DNA from: Pseudomonadota bacterium
GTDB lineage: Bacteria > Bdellovibrionota_C > UBA2361 > SZUA-149
NCBI GenBank assembly: GCA_029555385.1
Contig: JAKPSH010000012.1
Span: 1 to 36,538 of the forward strand
Reading direction: 5' to 3'
Length of the DNA stretch: 36,538 nucleotides
The notes under the pieces are model-generated. The model did no database searches and had not been told where the DNA came from. It worked only from the letters and a program-made list of their open reading frames with translations. Positions 1 through 8,347 of this stretch are shown here, piece by piece. How positions within the stretch are numbered: the first letter of the stretch is position 1; each line of letters opens with the position of its first letter. The translations under genes were made by a program, and so were the position numbers.

Positions 1-3000
1 CAAACTGGAAGAGAAAGGCTTTGTCACGACCATCAAGAGCGCCAAGAAAATGGTGGAAAAGCGCAAGTCGGTTGTCTGGGATATGCTCGATGAGGTGATC
101 AAGGAGCATCCGGTAATGCTCAACCGTGCACCGACGCTGCACCGTTTGGGTATTCAAGCTTTCGAGCCGGTGCTCATCGAGGGCAAGGCTATTCAGCTTC
201 ATCCGCTTGTGTGTACCGCATTCAATGCCGACTTCGACGGTAACCAAATGGCCGTGCATGTGCCGCTTTCCGTCGAGTCTCAAGTCGAAGCGCGCGTATT
301 GATGATGTCGACGAATAATATTCTGAGCCCGGCAAACGGACGGCCGATTATTGTGCCGACGCAGGATATCGTGCTGGGTCTCTATTACATGACGCGAGAG
401 CGTCCATTTGCCCAAGGTTCGGGGCGAGTGTTTTCCAGCGCAGACGAGGTTCGTCTGGCATACGAGTCTGGTGTTGTCGATCTTCAGGCCGGCATCAAAG
501 CACGTATCGAAGGTAAAATGTGGAACACTACCGTGGGGCGTGTCCTGTTGTTTGACGTGTTTCCGCAAGGGTTCAGTTTCGATTATGCCAATCAGGTAAT
601 GAACAAAAAAGTTCTCGGTTCGCTGGTTAACGACGCGTTCCGTATCTGCGGCAACAAGGCAACGGTAATCTTGTCGGATAAGCTGAAAGACCTGGGCTAC
701 AAGTATGCGACGAAAGCCGGAATCTCGATTGGTATGAAGCACATGATGATTCCGGAGAGTAAGCAGACCCTGCTTAAGGAAGCTGAGGGGCGAATCTCTG
801 CGGTTGAGGCTCAGTACCAGGAAGGTCTGATTACGGCCGGCGAACGTTATAATAAGGCGATTGATATCTGGGCGGATATCGGCGACCGGGTAGCGAATGA
901 CATGATGTCAGGCATCGCCATTGAAGCTTTTGGTCAGGGCGAGCAGGCGCTGACTGGCGCCAGCTTCAACCCGATTTTTATGATGGCGGACTCCGGCGCC
1001 CGTGGTTCCGGGCAGCAGATTCGTCAGCTCGCAGGGATGCGCGGTTTGATGGCGAAGCCGGATGGCTCCATTATTGAAACACCGATTAAGGCAAACTTCC
1101 GCGAAGGATTGTCGGTAGGTGAGTACTTCATTTCGACACACGGTGCGCGCAAGGGTCTTGCCGATACCGCGCTAAAGACGGCCAATTCAGGTTACCTGAC
1201 GCGGCGCCTTGTAGACGTGGCGCAGGACAGTGTCGTAACGGGCTATGACTGCGGCACATTGAACGGCATAGACGTTACGGCGCTTACGGAGGGCGGCGAG
1301 GAAATCGAGGCTCTGGAAGACCGTATTCTTGGGCGTGTGGCGCTTGAGGATATTCGCGATCCGATTACCCATGAACTGCTGGTTAAGGGAAATCAGGAGA
1401 TTGATGAGGACGGCGCACGGCGCATCGCTGACGCTGGTATCGACCGGGTGATGATCCGCTCTGTGTTGACATGCGACCAGCGTTTTGGTGTTTGTGCGCT
1501 TTGTTACGGGCGTGATTTGGCGCGCGGGCATCTGGTAAACCTTGGGGAAGCGGTGGGTGTGATCGCGGCTCAGTCAATTGGTGAGCCGGGCACGCAGCTT
1601 ACAATGCGCACCTTCCATATCGGAGGAACGGCGACAGGCCGTGCCGAACAGACAAACTTGCTTGCGCGTTATCCGGGTCAAGTGCGTTATATTGAAGGCC
1701 ACTTGGTTGAGTCGCCTCGCGGACTTGTGGTTATGGGGCGGAAGGCGGAAGTTACGGTCGTTGATCCGAAGGACGGCCGCGAACGTGAACGTCATGCATT
1801 GGTTTACGGTGCTGTTGTGCGGCATGCCGAAGGAAGTGTCGTCAAGGGCGGCGATTTGCTTGCGGAGTGGGATCCGTTTTCGTTGCCGGTTCTGACCGAG
1901 GTCGGTGGAACGGTGGAATGGCGGGACATCAACGAGCTGACCCTCGAAGAGCGCACAGACGAGCGTACAGGTTTTGCCGAGCGCGAGATTTGCGAGGCGA
2001 AAGACCGGAGCACCGATTGGCGTCCGGCAATTGTCGTGAAGGCCGAGGAAGGCAAGGAGCATATTTTCTATCTGCCGGTCGGCGTGAAAGTGGTGGTAGA
2101 TAACCACGAGCAGGTGTTCCCGGGATCCGTGCTGGCGAAACGCGAGCGCGAAACGACGAAGACTAAAGATATTACTGGCGGTCTCCCGCGTGTTGCCGAG
2201 CTGTTCGAAGCGCGTAAACCCAAGGTGCCGGCAGATATCAGCGATATCGACGGAGTTGTTACTTTCGGCGAAGACTACCGCGGCAAACGCCGTTTGACTG
2301 TTGCTCCCGAAGTCGGTGAATCAGTGGAGTATCTGATTGCTAAGAACAAACACCTGCTTGTGGAGAATGGTGACCGGGTAAAGGCCGGAGAAGCTCTGAC
2401 CAGCGGTTCGGCAAATCCGCATGACATTCTACGCATCCTGGGAGTGCGTGAACTTGCGAAGTATCTGGTTAACGAAGCGCAGGAAGTTTACCGGCTGCAG
2501 GGCGTGAGAATTAACGACAAGCATATTGAAGTTATCGTGCGTCAAATGCTGAACAAAGTCCGCGTGGTGACGCCGGGTGATGCGAAATTCCTCGAAGGCG
2601 AATCAGTTGATCGCTTCCTTTTTCAGGAGGAGAACGAGCGGTTGATTGCGGAACGCAAGGAGCCGGCGACCTACGAACCTCTGCTGCTTGGAATTACCAA
2701 GGCCTCCCTCTCGACCGATAGTTTCATCTCTGCGGCGAGCTTCCAGGAGACGACAAAAGTCCTGACAGAGGCAGCGAGCAGCGCCAAGATCGATCATCTG
2801 CGCGGTCTGAAAGAAAACGTGATTATGGGCCGGATGATTCCAGCGGGAACCGGTGCTTTGCAGGAGAGCAAGGCGAATGTGAAGATCGAAGTTGATGGTG
2901 TGGTTGTAGAGGAAGTTCAGACGGCAACGGGCGGATTGCTTGGTACCGGTACTGGCGGACGTCCCGCGGGGGGGATGGAGCCATCTATCGCCGACGCATT

Positions 3001-3004
3001 CTAG
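1..3004 (+). CDS. rpoC: DNA-directed RNA polymerase subunit beta' (5'-truncated by window edge)
   Basis: Catalytic subunit of RNA polymerase. The reading frame is open from base 2, upstream of the first internal ATG at 50, so the N-terminal part (zipper, first zinc site, clamp start) lies outside the window. Visible landmarks in order are the [11 protein letters not shown] segment, the active-site loop at 224-244, the bridge-helix/F-loop region around ADSGARGS, the second zinc site (Cys of DCGT, then LTC-x6-C-x2-C near 1452-1490), the trigger-loop region [16 protein letters not shown], and the C-terminal [17 protein letters not shown] block. About 1000 residues are present of a usual 1200-1400. 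The active-site loop reads NADFDGN where NADFDGD is expected: codon AAC at 242-244 replaces an Asp that binds the catalytic magnesium. The rest looks fully conserved, so this may be a base error or a real substitution. The gene ends in a hairpin that overlaps its stop codon. Confidence 0.98.
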   Translation, partial: KLEEKGFVTTIKSAKKMVEKRKSVVWDMLDEVIKEHPVMLNRAPTLHRLGIQAFEPVLIEGKAIQLHPLVCTAFNADFDGNQMAVHVPLSVESQVEARVLMMSTNNILSPANGRPIIVPTQDIVLGLYYMTRERPFAQGSGRVFSSADEVRLAYESGVVDLQAGIKARIEGKMWNTTVGRVLLFDVFPQGFSFDYANQVMNKKVLGSLVNDAFRICGNKATVILSDKLKDLGYKYATKAGISIGMKHMMIPESKQTLLKEAEGRISAVEAQYQEGLITAGERYNKAIDIWADIGDRVANDMMSGIAIEAFGQGEQALTGASFNPIFMMADSGARGSGQQIRQLAGMRGLMAKPDGSIIETPIKANFREGLSVGEYFISTHGARKGLADTALKTANSGYLTRRLVDVAQDSVVTGYDCGTLNGIDVTALTEGGEEIEALEDRILGRVALEDIRDPITHELLVKGNQEIDEDGARRIADAGIDRVMIRSVLTCDQRFGVCALCYGRDLARGHLVNLGEAVGVIAAQSIGEPGTQLTMRTFHIGGTATGRAEQTNLLARYPGQVRYIEGHLVESPRGLVVMGRKAEVTVVDPKDGRERERHALVYGAVVRHAEGSVVKGGDLLAEWDPFSLPVLTEVGGTVEWRDINELTLEERTDERTGFAEREICEAKDRSTDWRPAIVVKAEEGKEHIFYLPVGVKVVVDNHEQVFPGSVLAKRERETTKTKDITGGLPRVAELFEARKPKVPADISDIDGVVTFGEDYRGKRRLTVAPEVGESVEYLIAKNKHLLVENGDRVKAGEALTSGSANPHDILRILGVRELAKYLVNEAQEVYRLQGVRINDKHIEVIVRQMLNKVRVVTPGDAKFLEGESVDRFLFQEENERLIAERKEPATYEPLLLGITKASLSTDSFISAASFQETTKVLTEAASSAKIDHLRGLKENVIMGRMIPAGTGALQESKANVKIEVDGVVVEEVQTATGGLLGTGTGGRPAGGMEPSIADAF

Positions 3005-3062
3005 AGCATTTTTCAGAACCTTGTGGCGCTTTTTGGCGCTGCAAGTTCTAGAAAAAGCTCTA
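3002..3062. repeat. Imperfect palindrome overlapping the rpoC stop codon
   Basis: The arms at 3002-3023 and 3042-3062 are imperfect inverted repeats (TAGAGC-ATTTTTC-AGAAC against TTCT-A-GAAAAA-GCTCTA), with a short direct repeat tggcgct in the loop. The left arm begins at the rpoC TAG. No T-run follows, so a classical rho-independent terminator is not obvious. It could still end rpoC transcription, protect the 3' end, or be a REP-type element. Confidence 0.6.
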
Positions 3063-3107
3063 ACCTCCGTAGCTTCCGCCTTCGCCAAGGCTACGGCGGA
3101 CAGGTTA
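3061..3107. repeat. Nested hairpin in the rpoC-rpsL spacer
   Basis: The outer stem is TAACCT (3061-3066) with AGGTTA (3102-3107), and the inner stem is CCGTAGC (3067-3073) with GCTACGG (3090-3096). An alternative pairing uses TCCGCC with GGCGGA. It directly abuts the preceding palindrome. Function is unknown; a REP-like element is most likely. Confidence 0.6.
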
Positions 3108-3150
3108 GCGAAGGAGGATCTCGAATCGGCAGATACAAGGAATCGTAAAC

Positions 3151-3209
3151 AGCTCTAGCGACAGGGCCAAAAACCAGATTTTGGCCAATTTCCCTTCTTC
3201 GCCAGAGCT
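3151..3209. repeat. Nested hairpin in the rpoC-rpsL spacer
   Basis: The outer stem AGCTCT (3151-3156) pairs with AGAGCT (3204-3209). Inside it is a perfect 8-bp stem, GGCCAAAA (3165-3172) with TTTTGGCC (3179-3186). The stretch GATTTTGGCCAATTTC resembles GATTTTGGCTAATTTC in the long element after rpsG (near 4318-4333), so it may belong to the same family. A small CGCCG/CGGCG hairpin follows at 3241-3256. Confidence 0.55.
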
Positions 3210-3329
3210 CCGGCGGGCTTGCTGTGCAGTTTAGTAGGATCGCCGCAACCTCGGCGAAGGCGGTTTAGTCACGGGACTTTTTGTCTCTTTAACGCCGTGT
3301 TTGCGATACCAACTTCGCGGGGTGTCCGG

Positions 3330-3359
3330 TTGACAATAAGATGAGTTAGGTGCTAGAAA
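3330..3359 (+). promoter_or_regulatory. Sigma70-like promoter for rpsL-rpsG-fusA
   Basis: A perfect -35 TTGACA (3330-3335) is followed after 18 nt by TAGAAA (3354-3359, 4 of 6 matches to TATAAT). It lies about 60 nt before the rpsL start and after the hairpin cluster that follows rpoC, where a new transcription unit would be expected. Confidence 0.5.
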
Positions 3360-3418
3360 GCAGCGCGTTTAAAACGCACCAAGTTTCTGACTAAACTTAA
3401 TGTAATTTTGAGTGTTCG

Positions 3419-3793
3419 ATGCCAACAATTAATCAATTAGTCCGTCAGGCACGGATGAAGCAGAAAAGCCGCACTGCGGCGCCTGCCCTTCAGCGCTGCC
3501 CGCAAAAGCGCGGGGTTTGCATTCGTGTTCAAACTGTTACGCCGAAGAAGCCCAATTCCGCGCTGCGTAAAGTAGCTAGAGTTCGTTTGACTAACGGCAT
3601 TGAAGTGACGAGCTATATACCGGGTGAGGGACATAATCTGCAAGAGCACTCGGTCGTTCTTATCCGCGGAGGCCGTGTGAAGGATCTGCCTGGTGTACGC
3701 TACCATATCGTGCGCGGCAAACTGGACACACAGGGTGTCGGCGGCCGGATGAAGTCACGTTCCAAGTACGGCACAAAGAGGCCGAAACAGTAA
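3419..3793 (+). CDS. rpsL: 30S ribosomal protein S12
   Basis: Decoding-centre protein S12, 124 residues, normal length. It carries the conserved [11 protein letters not shown] loop (residues 41-51) and [13 protein letters not shown] (84-96), with Asp89 as the usual methylthiolation position. The lysines at which streptomycin-resistance changes usually occur (about 43 and 88) are wild type. It is the first gene of the str-type unit, after a long spacer. No strong Shine-Dalgarno sequence is visible before the ATG, unlike most genes downstream. rpsG follows after 20 nt. Confidence 0.98.
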   Translation: MPTINQLVRQARMKQKSRTAAPALQRCPQKRGVCIRVQTVTPKKPNSALRKVARVRLTNGIEVTSYIPGEGHNLQEHSVVLIRGGRVKDLPGVRYHIVRGKLDTQGVGGRMKSRSKYGTKRPKQ

Positions 3794-3813
3794 GAGGCAA
3801 GACGGTAGGGGAT

Positions 3814-4284
3814 ATGTCGCGCAAGAAAAGAGATTACAGCCGCAAGGTTCTTCCTGACGCAAAGTTCGGTGATGTACTGGTCAGCAAGTTCGTAAATTCT
3901 ATGATGTGGGGCGGCAAGAAGAATGTCGCCGAAGTCGCTTTCTACGGCGCGTTGGATAACATTAAAGAGCGTTATGACAAAGAAGGCATCGAGGTATTTC
4001 ATCAAGCGCTCGATAATGTGCGTCCGTTAGTTGAAGTGCGGTCGAGGCGTGTTGGCGGTGCAACTTATCAAGTTCCTACCGAAGTGCGTCCGGTACGCCG
4101 TGATGCTTTGGCGATTCGCTGGATTATTCAGAGCGCACGCGAACGAAGCGAGAAGAGCATCCGGCAGCGGTTGGCAAACGAACTCTTCGATGCGTCTCAG
4201 AATCGCGGGAACGCGATTAAGAAGAGAGAAGATACGCACAAGATGGCCGAAGCGAACCGGGCGTTTGCTCATTATCGGTGGTAA
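3814..4284 (+). CDS. rpsG: 30S ribosomal protein S7
   Basis: Primary 16S rRNA-binding protein of the 30S head, 156 residues, typical length. It starts [11 protein letters not shown] and contains the conserved [20 protein letters not shown] segment and the [12 protein letters not shown]-terminus. GGGGAT immediately precedes the ATG; the same GGGGATATG context precedes fusA. A long palindromic element begins 14 nt after its stop and separates it from fusA. Confidence 0.98.
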   Translation: MSRKKRDYSRKVLPDAKFGDVLVSKFVNSMMWGGKKNVAEVAFYGALDNIKERYDKEGIEVFHQALDNVRPLVEVRSRRVGGATYQVPTEVRPVRRDALAIRWIIQSARERSEKSIRQRLANELFDASQNRGNAIKKREDTHKMAEANRAFAHYRW

Positions 4285-4297
4285 CCACCGCGCAGCG

Positions 4298-4442
4298 GCT
4301 TGGGTGCTGTAAAACCCGATTTTGGCTAATTTCTTCGTCGCGGGATATTTCGCCTCAGTACCGCCCTACAGCAGTAGGGCTCCTTCGGCGAAATTCCCGC
4401 TCCTTGAACTTAGCGCAAATTCGGCTTTTACAGCACCCAAGC
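4298..4442. repeat. Long palindromic element, copy 1 (rpsG-fusA spacer)
   Basis: Perfect 17-bp terminal inverted arms lie at 4298-4314 (GCTTGGGTGCTGTAAAA) and 4426-4442. An inner stem pairs GCGGGATATTTCGCC (4340-4354) with GGCGAAATTCCCGC (4387-4400). At the apex a hairpin CCCTAC/GTAGGG (4364-4379) is flanked by unpaired TCAGTACCG and CTCCTTC. The same architecture and the same unpaired motifs recur at 33376-33521 with different but still complementary stem bases. No T-run or ORF is present, and the type of element is unknown. Confidence 0.85.
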
Positions 4443-4515
4443 TTACTTGTGCGAATGTCGCACGAATTCAAGTAATGTGCTGCTTTGCTAAATAGGCGAA
4501 GCGACGTGAGGGGAT

Positions 4516-6609
4516 ATGGCAGAGCGATCGATTGCCCTGGAGAGGGTGAGAAACATTGGGATTATGGCGCATATTGATGCGGGAAAGACCACGACTACTG
4601 AGCGTGTGCTTTATTATACCGGCGTCAACTACAAGATGGGCGAGGTCCATGACGGAAATGCGACCATGGACTACATGGAGCAGGAACAGGAACGCGGCAT
4701 TACGATCACTTCCGCGGCGACAACCTGCGAGTGGCGGGGTTCGGAGAATGAGATGCCGCTGCACCGGATCAATATCATTGATACGCCTGGGCACGTAGAT
4801 TTTACCATTGAAGTTGAACGATCGCTCAGGGTGCTGGACGGTGCGATCGCCGTGTTTGATGCCGTCGCCGGTGTTGAGCCGCAGAGCGAGACGGTTTGGC
4901 ATCAGGCGAACAAGTATAGTGTTCCACGCATTTGTTTTGTGAACAAGATGGACCGGATGGGCGCTGATTATGAGCGCTGCGTCGATATGATCCGCAAGCG
5001 TCTTCGCGCGCATCCCTTGGTTCTGCAGCTTCCCATTGGGCGGGAAGCCAGCTTTGCCGGGGTCATCGATTTGGTGTCGATGAATGCGATAGTTTATGAG
5101 GAAGAGACACTGGGCGCGAAATACCATTACGAGGACATACCGCCGGATATGCTGGAGCAGGCTAAGCAGGCGCGAAACGGCCTGTTGGAAAGCCTGGCCG
5201 AACATAATGACGGGATCCTTGAAAAATTTGTTCATGGCGAAGAGATAGATACGGACGAAATTCGTGCTGCGGTGCGCAAAGCGTGTGTTGAAATGACTGG
5301 CGTGCCTATTATCTGTGGTTCGGCGTTTAAGAATAAAGGTGTGCAGCCGATGCTCGACGCGGTTGTTCATTACCTGCCGTCGCCGCTCGATGTGCCGCCG
5401 GTTCGTGGAGTCGATCCCGGTGACCGCACAAGGGAAATTGAACGCAAGGCCGACGACAAGGAACCGTTCTGTGCGCTTGCTTTCAAAATTATCGCCGATC
5501 CTCACGGGACGCTCAGCTTTATTCGTGTTTACTCGGGCAAACTGGAGACAGGCGATTCTGTGCTTAACCCGCGTACCGGACGGCGGAGCCGTTTGGGCCG
5601 ATTGGTCAAAATGCACGCGAACAAGCGTGAGGATATCGAAAGCATCGAGACAGGTGATATCGCCGCAGTAATCGGCCTGCGCGACTGCCGCACAGGCGAT
5701 ACTCTGTGCAGCGAGAAGCATCCGGTTACTCTCGAATCGATAGAGTTTCCGGACCCTGTTATTTCTGTCGCCATCGAGCCGAAGACTAAGGCCGACCAGG
5801 ATAAACTCTCGACGGCTCTGGGCAGCATCGCGATGGAAGATCCGTCGTTCCGGGTGCGGAGCGATGAGGAGACCGGACAGACAATCATCGCCGGTATGGG
5901 CGAGTTGCACCTGGAGATCATCGTCGACCGGCTGACCCGCGAGTTTAAAGTCAGCGCAAATGTGGGCAAGCCGCAGGTCAGCTACCGCGAAGCAATCTCC
6001 AAGGAAGTCGAAAAAGACCACCGCTATGTGCGCCAGACCGGTGGGCGCGGCCAGTACGGCCATGTGGTGATCAAAGTTTATCCGCTCGAGCGTGGCAAGG
6101 GTTTTGTATTTGAGAACCTGATCAAGGGCGGTTCAATTCCGAAGGAATATATTCCGTCCATCGAGCGCGGCGTTACGGAAGCGTTGGCGGGCGGAGTGCT
6201 CGCCGGGTACCAAATTGTTGATGTCGGCGTGGCGCTTCTTGACGGCAGCTATCACGAGGTCGATTCCTCGGATATCGCGTTCCGCATTTGCGCTTCGCAG
6301 GCGCTTAAGGAAGCGGTTAAGGATGCGGGCCTCAGGCTGCTCGAGCCGATCATGAAGGTGGAAGTTGTGACGCCGGAAGATTTCATCTCCAATGTGATGG
6401 GCGACATCAACCGCCGCCGCGGCAGGATTCACGGCATGGAGCCGCGCTCCGGCGTCCAAGTTGTAAACTCCGAGGTGCCGCTCTCGGAAATGTTCGGTTA
6501 TGCGACGGACTTGAGATCGCAGACGCAGGGCCGCGCGACTTTTACCTTGCAATTTGACCACTACGATTACGTGCCGGCGCAGCTTGCCGAGGCGATTATC
6601 GCGAAGTAG
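4516..6609 (+). CDS. fusA: Translation elongation factor G
   Basis: Ribosomal translocase GTPase, 697 residues, full length. The G-domain motifs are AHIDAGKT (18-25), RGITIT (60-65), DTPGHVDF (89-96), NKMDR (143-147) and GSAFKNKG. Domains II-V follow, with the domain IV segment [11 protein letters not shown]. The start is supported by GTGAGGGG a few bases upstream. tuf does not follow, although fusA-tuf-rpsJ is a common order. Instead an accessory block begins about 75-100 nt downstream with its own promoter. A long antisense frame opposite this gene is a codon-usage shadow. Confidence 0.98.
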   Translation: MAERSIALERVRNIGIMAHIDAGKTTTTERVLYYTGVNYKMGEVHDGNATMDYMEQEQERGITITSAATTCEWRGSENEMPLHRINIIDTPGHVDFTIEVERSLRVLDGAIAVFDAVAGVEPQSETVWHQANKYSVPRICFVNKMDRMGADYERCVDMIRKRLRAHPLVLQLPIGREASFAGVIDLVSMNAIVYEEETLGAKYHYEDIPPDMLEQAKQARNGLLESLAEHNDGILEKFVHGEEIDTDEIRAAVRKACVEMTGVPIICGSAFKNKGVQPMLDAVVHYLPSPLDVPPVRGVDPGDRTREIERKADDKEPFCALAFKIIADPHGTLSFIRVYSGKLETGDSVLNPRTGRRSRLGRLVKMHANKREDIESIETGDIAAVIGLRDCRTGDTLCSEKHPVTLESIEFPDPVISVAIEPKTKADQDKLSTALGSIAMEDPSFRVRSDEETGQTIIAGMGELHLEIIVDRLTREFKVSANVGKPQVSYREAISKEVEKDHRYVRQTGGRGQYGHVVIKVYPLERGKGFVFENLIKGGSIPKEYIPSIERGVTEALAGGVLAGYQIVDVGVALLDGSYHEVDSSDIAFRICASQALKEAVKDAGLRLLEPIMKVEVVTPEDFISNVMGDINRRRGRIHGMEPRSGVQVVNSEVPLSEMFGYATDLRSQTQGRATFTLQFDHYDYVPAQLAEAIIAK

Positions 6610-6683
6610 TGAGCTGGCGCCACTCTACCAGCGGTCGGCCGCGAGACAGACGGACGACTCTCTTGCGGATTGCTTAGCGATAT

Positions 6684-6712
6684 TTGCAAATCCAACCTGT
6701 CCATCCTATAAA
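6684..6712 (+). promoter_or_regulatory. Sigma70-like promoter for the accessory operon
   Basis: TTGCAA (6684-6689) and TATAAA (6707-6712) are separated by exactly 17 nt. The site lies 75 nt after fusA and about 260 nt before the next start codon, so it would produce a long, hairpin-rich leader. It is the best promoter-like match in this spacer, but no experiment supports it. Confidence 0.45.
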
Positions 6713-6792
6713 TGCCGTTGATTCTGAGGGACTTTCTTTCCTTCCTTAGCTGCTCATTAAACATTCACCGTTGTGCAGAGTGCACTTCGCTA

Positions 6793-6932
6793 TCCCTGAA
6801 GAGCGGCATCTGCCGTATGTCCAGGGACAGCGGATCATGCAGGATGTTTTTTCAGCCACGCTTCATCCGGCCGGTGTGCAGCTCCGGCAGGCTGAAGTGT
6901 GGCTTGTTGCAGGCGTCTGTTTTGGCGCCTGC
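6793..6932 (+). promoter_or_regulatory. Structured leader: three consecutive hairpins upstream of the oxidoreductase gene
   Basis: Hairpin A (6793-6827) nests CGGCA/TGCCG inside TCCCTG/CAGGGA. Hairpin B (6854-6904) has a 12-bp stem with one G-U pair (AGCCACGCTTCA with TGAAGTGTGGCT) and an inner GCCGG/CCGGC. Hairpin C (6909-6932) is GCAGGCG/CGCCTGC. The ATG follows at 6974. I do not recognise a known riboswitch class. The possible roles are an attenuator, a cis-regulatory RNA, or repeat elements. Confidence 0.4.
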
Positions 6933-6973
6933 CGGTGTTCTTCCAAGGGCTCTTTGTTCGAAAGGATGCTCCG

Positions 6974-8092
6974 ATGAGTGTTCAACCGCTGAGACTGGGA
7001 ATTGTGGGCACGCGAGGAAATGGCGCGAAATTGCTTGCCGACGCCGTGCCGCTGGTGCCCGACTTGTTGACTATCGCCGCGACCTGCGACGTCGTGCAAG
7101 ACGCCAAGTTCGAGGGGCGCTGCGCGCAGTGGCAGTGCCGGGGATTTCGCGATATCGACACGATGCTTGCGCAGGCCGGCAGCGACATCGATATCTTGCA
7201 TGTTGCTACTCCGAGCGGCATGCATCTCGAACCGATTCTCGCCGGGCTCAAGGCGGGCAAGCACGTGCTCTCGGATAAGCCCCTTGATGTCACTGTCGCG
7301 CGCATGAGGCTGGCGCTGGGTGCGGCACAAGAATCCGCGGGCAGACTGTTTGTTGTTTCGCAAAATCGCTGGCTTCCCGGTATGCAGCTTGCTGCCGCAG
7401 CGCTGAAAAAACAACGCCTGAGCAAGCTATGCAGGATTACGGTTATCTCGCCCTGGAACCGGGGCGACGACTACTACCACGGCTCCTGGCGTGGAAAGTG
7501 GGCGACGGATGGCGGTGCGGCGATGATTAACCAGACGATCCACCCGGTTGATTTGGCGACGAACTTTGCCGCGCTTGCGCTCGGAGTCGAGCGCAACTGG
7601 GATATGATCGAGTTACTGGGCGGGGTGATTCTCCAAGTCGCCCATCAGCCGGAGGTGCTCGAGGCGGACGATGTGTCGCATATGCATTTTAAGCTGTCGG
7701 GAGGCGCGGAAGTTGACGTCGTGGCAATGACGGCAGCCAAACCTGAGCGCAAATGGACCATTGCCGTGGAAGGCTGGGATGACGACGGATTTATCGTCGA
7801 CGCAGATGGAAGGCTCCTCCGCTGGGAGTTTAATCAACCAGGCGATGAGGATGCTGAGGCGCGGAAGCTTGGACCCATCGCTTCGGCCTCAACCGGCGGC
7901 GCCAGCGATCCACTCGGTGTGGGTTCGGCCGCGCATGCGGAGATGCTCAGGGCGCTTATACCGGCGATCTGGAACGATCGGCCTTTCGAACTTGAAGGAG
8001 CGCAGGGCGCCTTTGCCGGACTGCTCATTCGTCAGTTCTACGAGAACGCCCGCGATCCAATGGGACTGCGCCCGGATAATTTCAAGGCCTGA
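6974..8092 (+). CDS. Gfo/Idh/MocA-family NAD(P)-dependent oxidoreductase
   Basis: The 372-residue protein starts with a Rossmann fold (LGIVGTRGNG, residues 8-17), followed by the family's HVATPSGMHLE segment (76-85) and a lysine motif, SDKPLDV (100-106), matching the usual EKP. The C-terminal sheet domain contains NQTIHPVDL (186-194), where His190 and Asp193 are likely catalytic. Such enzymes oxidise or reduce sugars, inositols or related compounds; the substrate cannot be told from sequence. I chose the ATG at 6974 (AAAGGA upstream) over a longer TTG frame, because the extra N-terminus is leader sequence with hairpins. It is the first gene of the block between fusA and rpsJ, and a strong hairpin at 8121-8169 separates it from the next genes. 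Confidence 0.88.
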   Translation: MSVQPLRLGIVGTRGNGAKLLADAVPLVPDLLTIAATCDVVQDAKFEGRCAQWQCRGFRDIDTMLAQAGSDIDILHVATPSGMHLEPILAGLKAGKHVLSDKPLDVTVARMRLALGAAQESAGRLFVVSQNRWLPGMQLAAAALKKQRLSKLCRITVISPWNRGDDYYHGSWRGKWATDGGAAMINQTIHPVDLATNFAALALGVERNWDMIELLGGVILQVAHQPEVLEADDVSHMHFKLSGGAEVDVVAMTAAKPERKWTIAVEGWDDDGFIVDADGRLLRWEFNQPGDEDAEARKLGPIASASTGGASDPLGVGSAAHAEMLRALIPAIWNDRPFELEGAQGAFAGLLIRQFYENARDPMGLRPDNFKA

Positions 8093-8120
8093 TGCACCAA
8101 AGGCGGAGATCGGTTGGTTG

Positions 8121-8169
8121 GACATGCGCCGGCAGCAGAAACTCGTTGCTGCTGCCGGCCAGACATGTC
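8121..8169 (+). terminator. Strong hairpin after the oxidoreductase gene
   Basis: The outer stem is GACATG/CATGTC. The inner 11-bp stem is GCCGGCAGCAG with CTGCTGCCGGC around a 10-nt loop. The sequence afterwards is only mildly T-rich (CTCACTTTAG), so it is terminator-like rather than a textbook terminator. It may separate the oxidoreductase from the downstream binding-protein genes. Confidence 0.45.
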
Positions 8170-8285
8170 TCACTTTAGCATGACCGCTGCCTAAATCCTG
8201 TTTCAACTTTACGCGCGTTATGCTTATTTGCGCGGCCCGAGGATGCCGGTTTCATGTTTCTTGTTCTTGGAGTAAATTGACCCTG

Positions 8286-8333
8286 ATGAAGAAGCTCCTG
8301 CTGCTTGCCGGTTCTTCGATTTTGCCTTTTTGA
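8286..8333 (+). other. Tiny ORF resembling the start of a signal peptide
   Basis: ATG-to-TGA frame encoding 15 residues, MKKLLLLAGSSILPF, ending 14 nt before the start of the first binding-protein gene. It looks like a lipoprotein or secretory signal start, cut by a stop. It could be a leader peptide, a remnant of a replaced N-terminus, or chance. The nearest GGAG is 13 nt upstream, so translation is doubtful. Confidence 0.2.
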
Positions 8334-8347
8334 TTAGGAGTAGACAG

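Noticed and set aside
2940..3158. + strand frame crossing the rpoC end into the spacer (contains AFAKATADR)
   Set aside because: The peptide is a translation of the 3061-3107 hairpin DNA. The frame overlaps rpoC and has no start context.
4298..4442. Rho-independent terminator between rpsG and fusA
   Set aside because: There is no T-run on either side, the arms are much longer than usual, and the internal motifs are shared with another distant element.
4468..6063. A 531-codon open frame on the - strand opposite fusA
   Set aside because: fusA is certain on the + strand. The antisense frame has no recognisable motifs and arises from codon bias.
6712..7278. + strand frame of 188 codons starting at the predicted -10 box
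   Set aside because: It overlaps the leader hairpins and the well-supported oxidoreductase in another frame, and has no domain.
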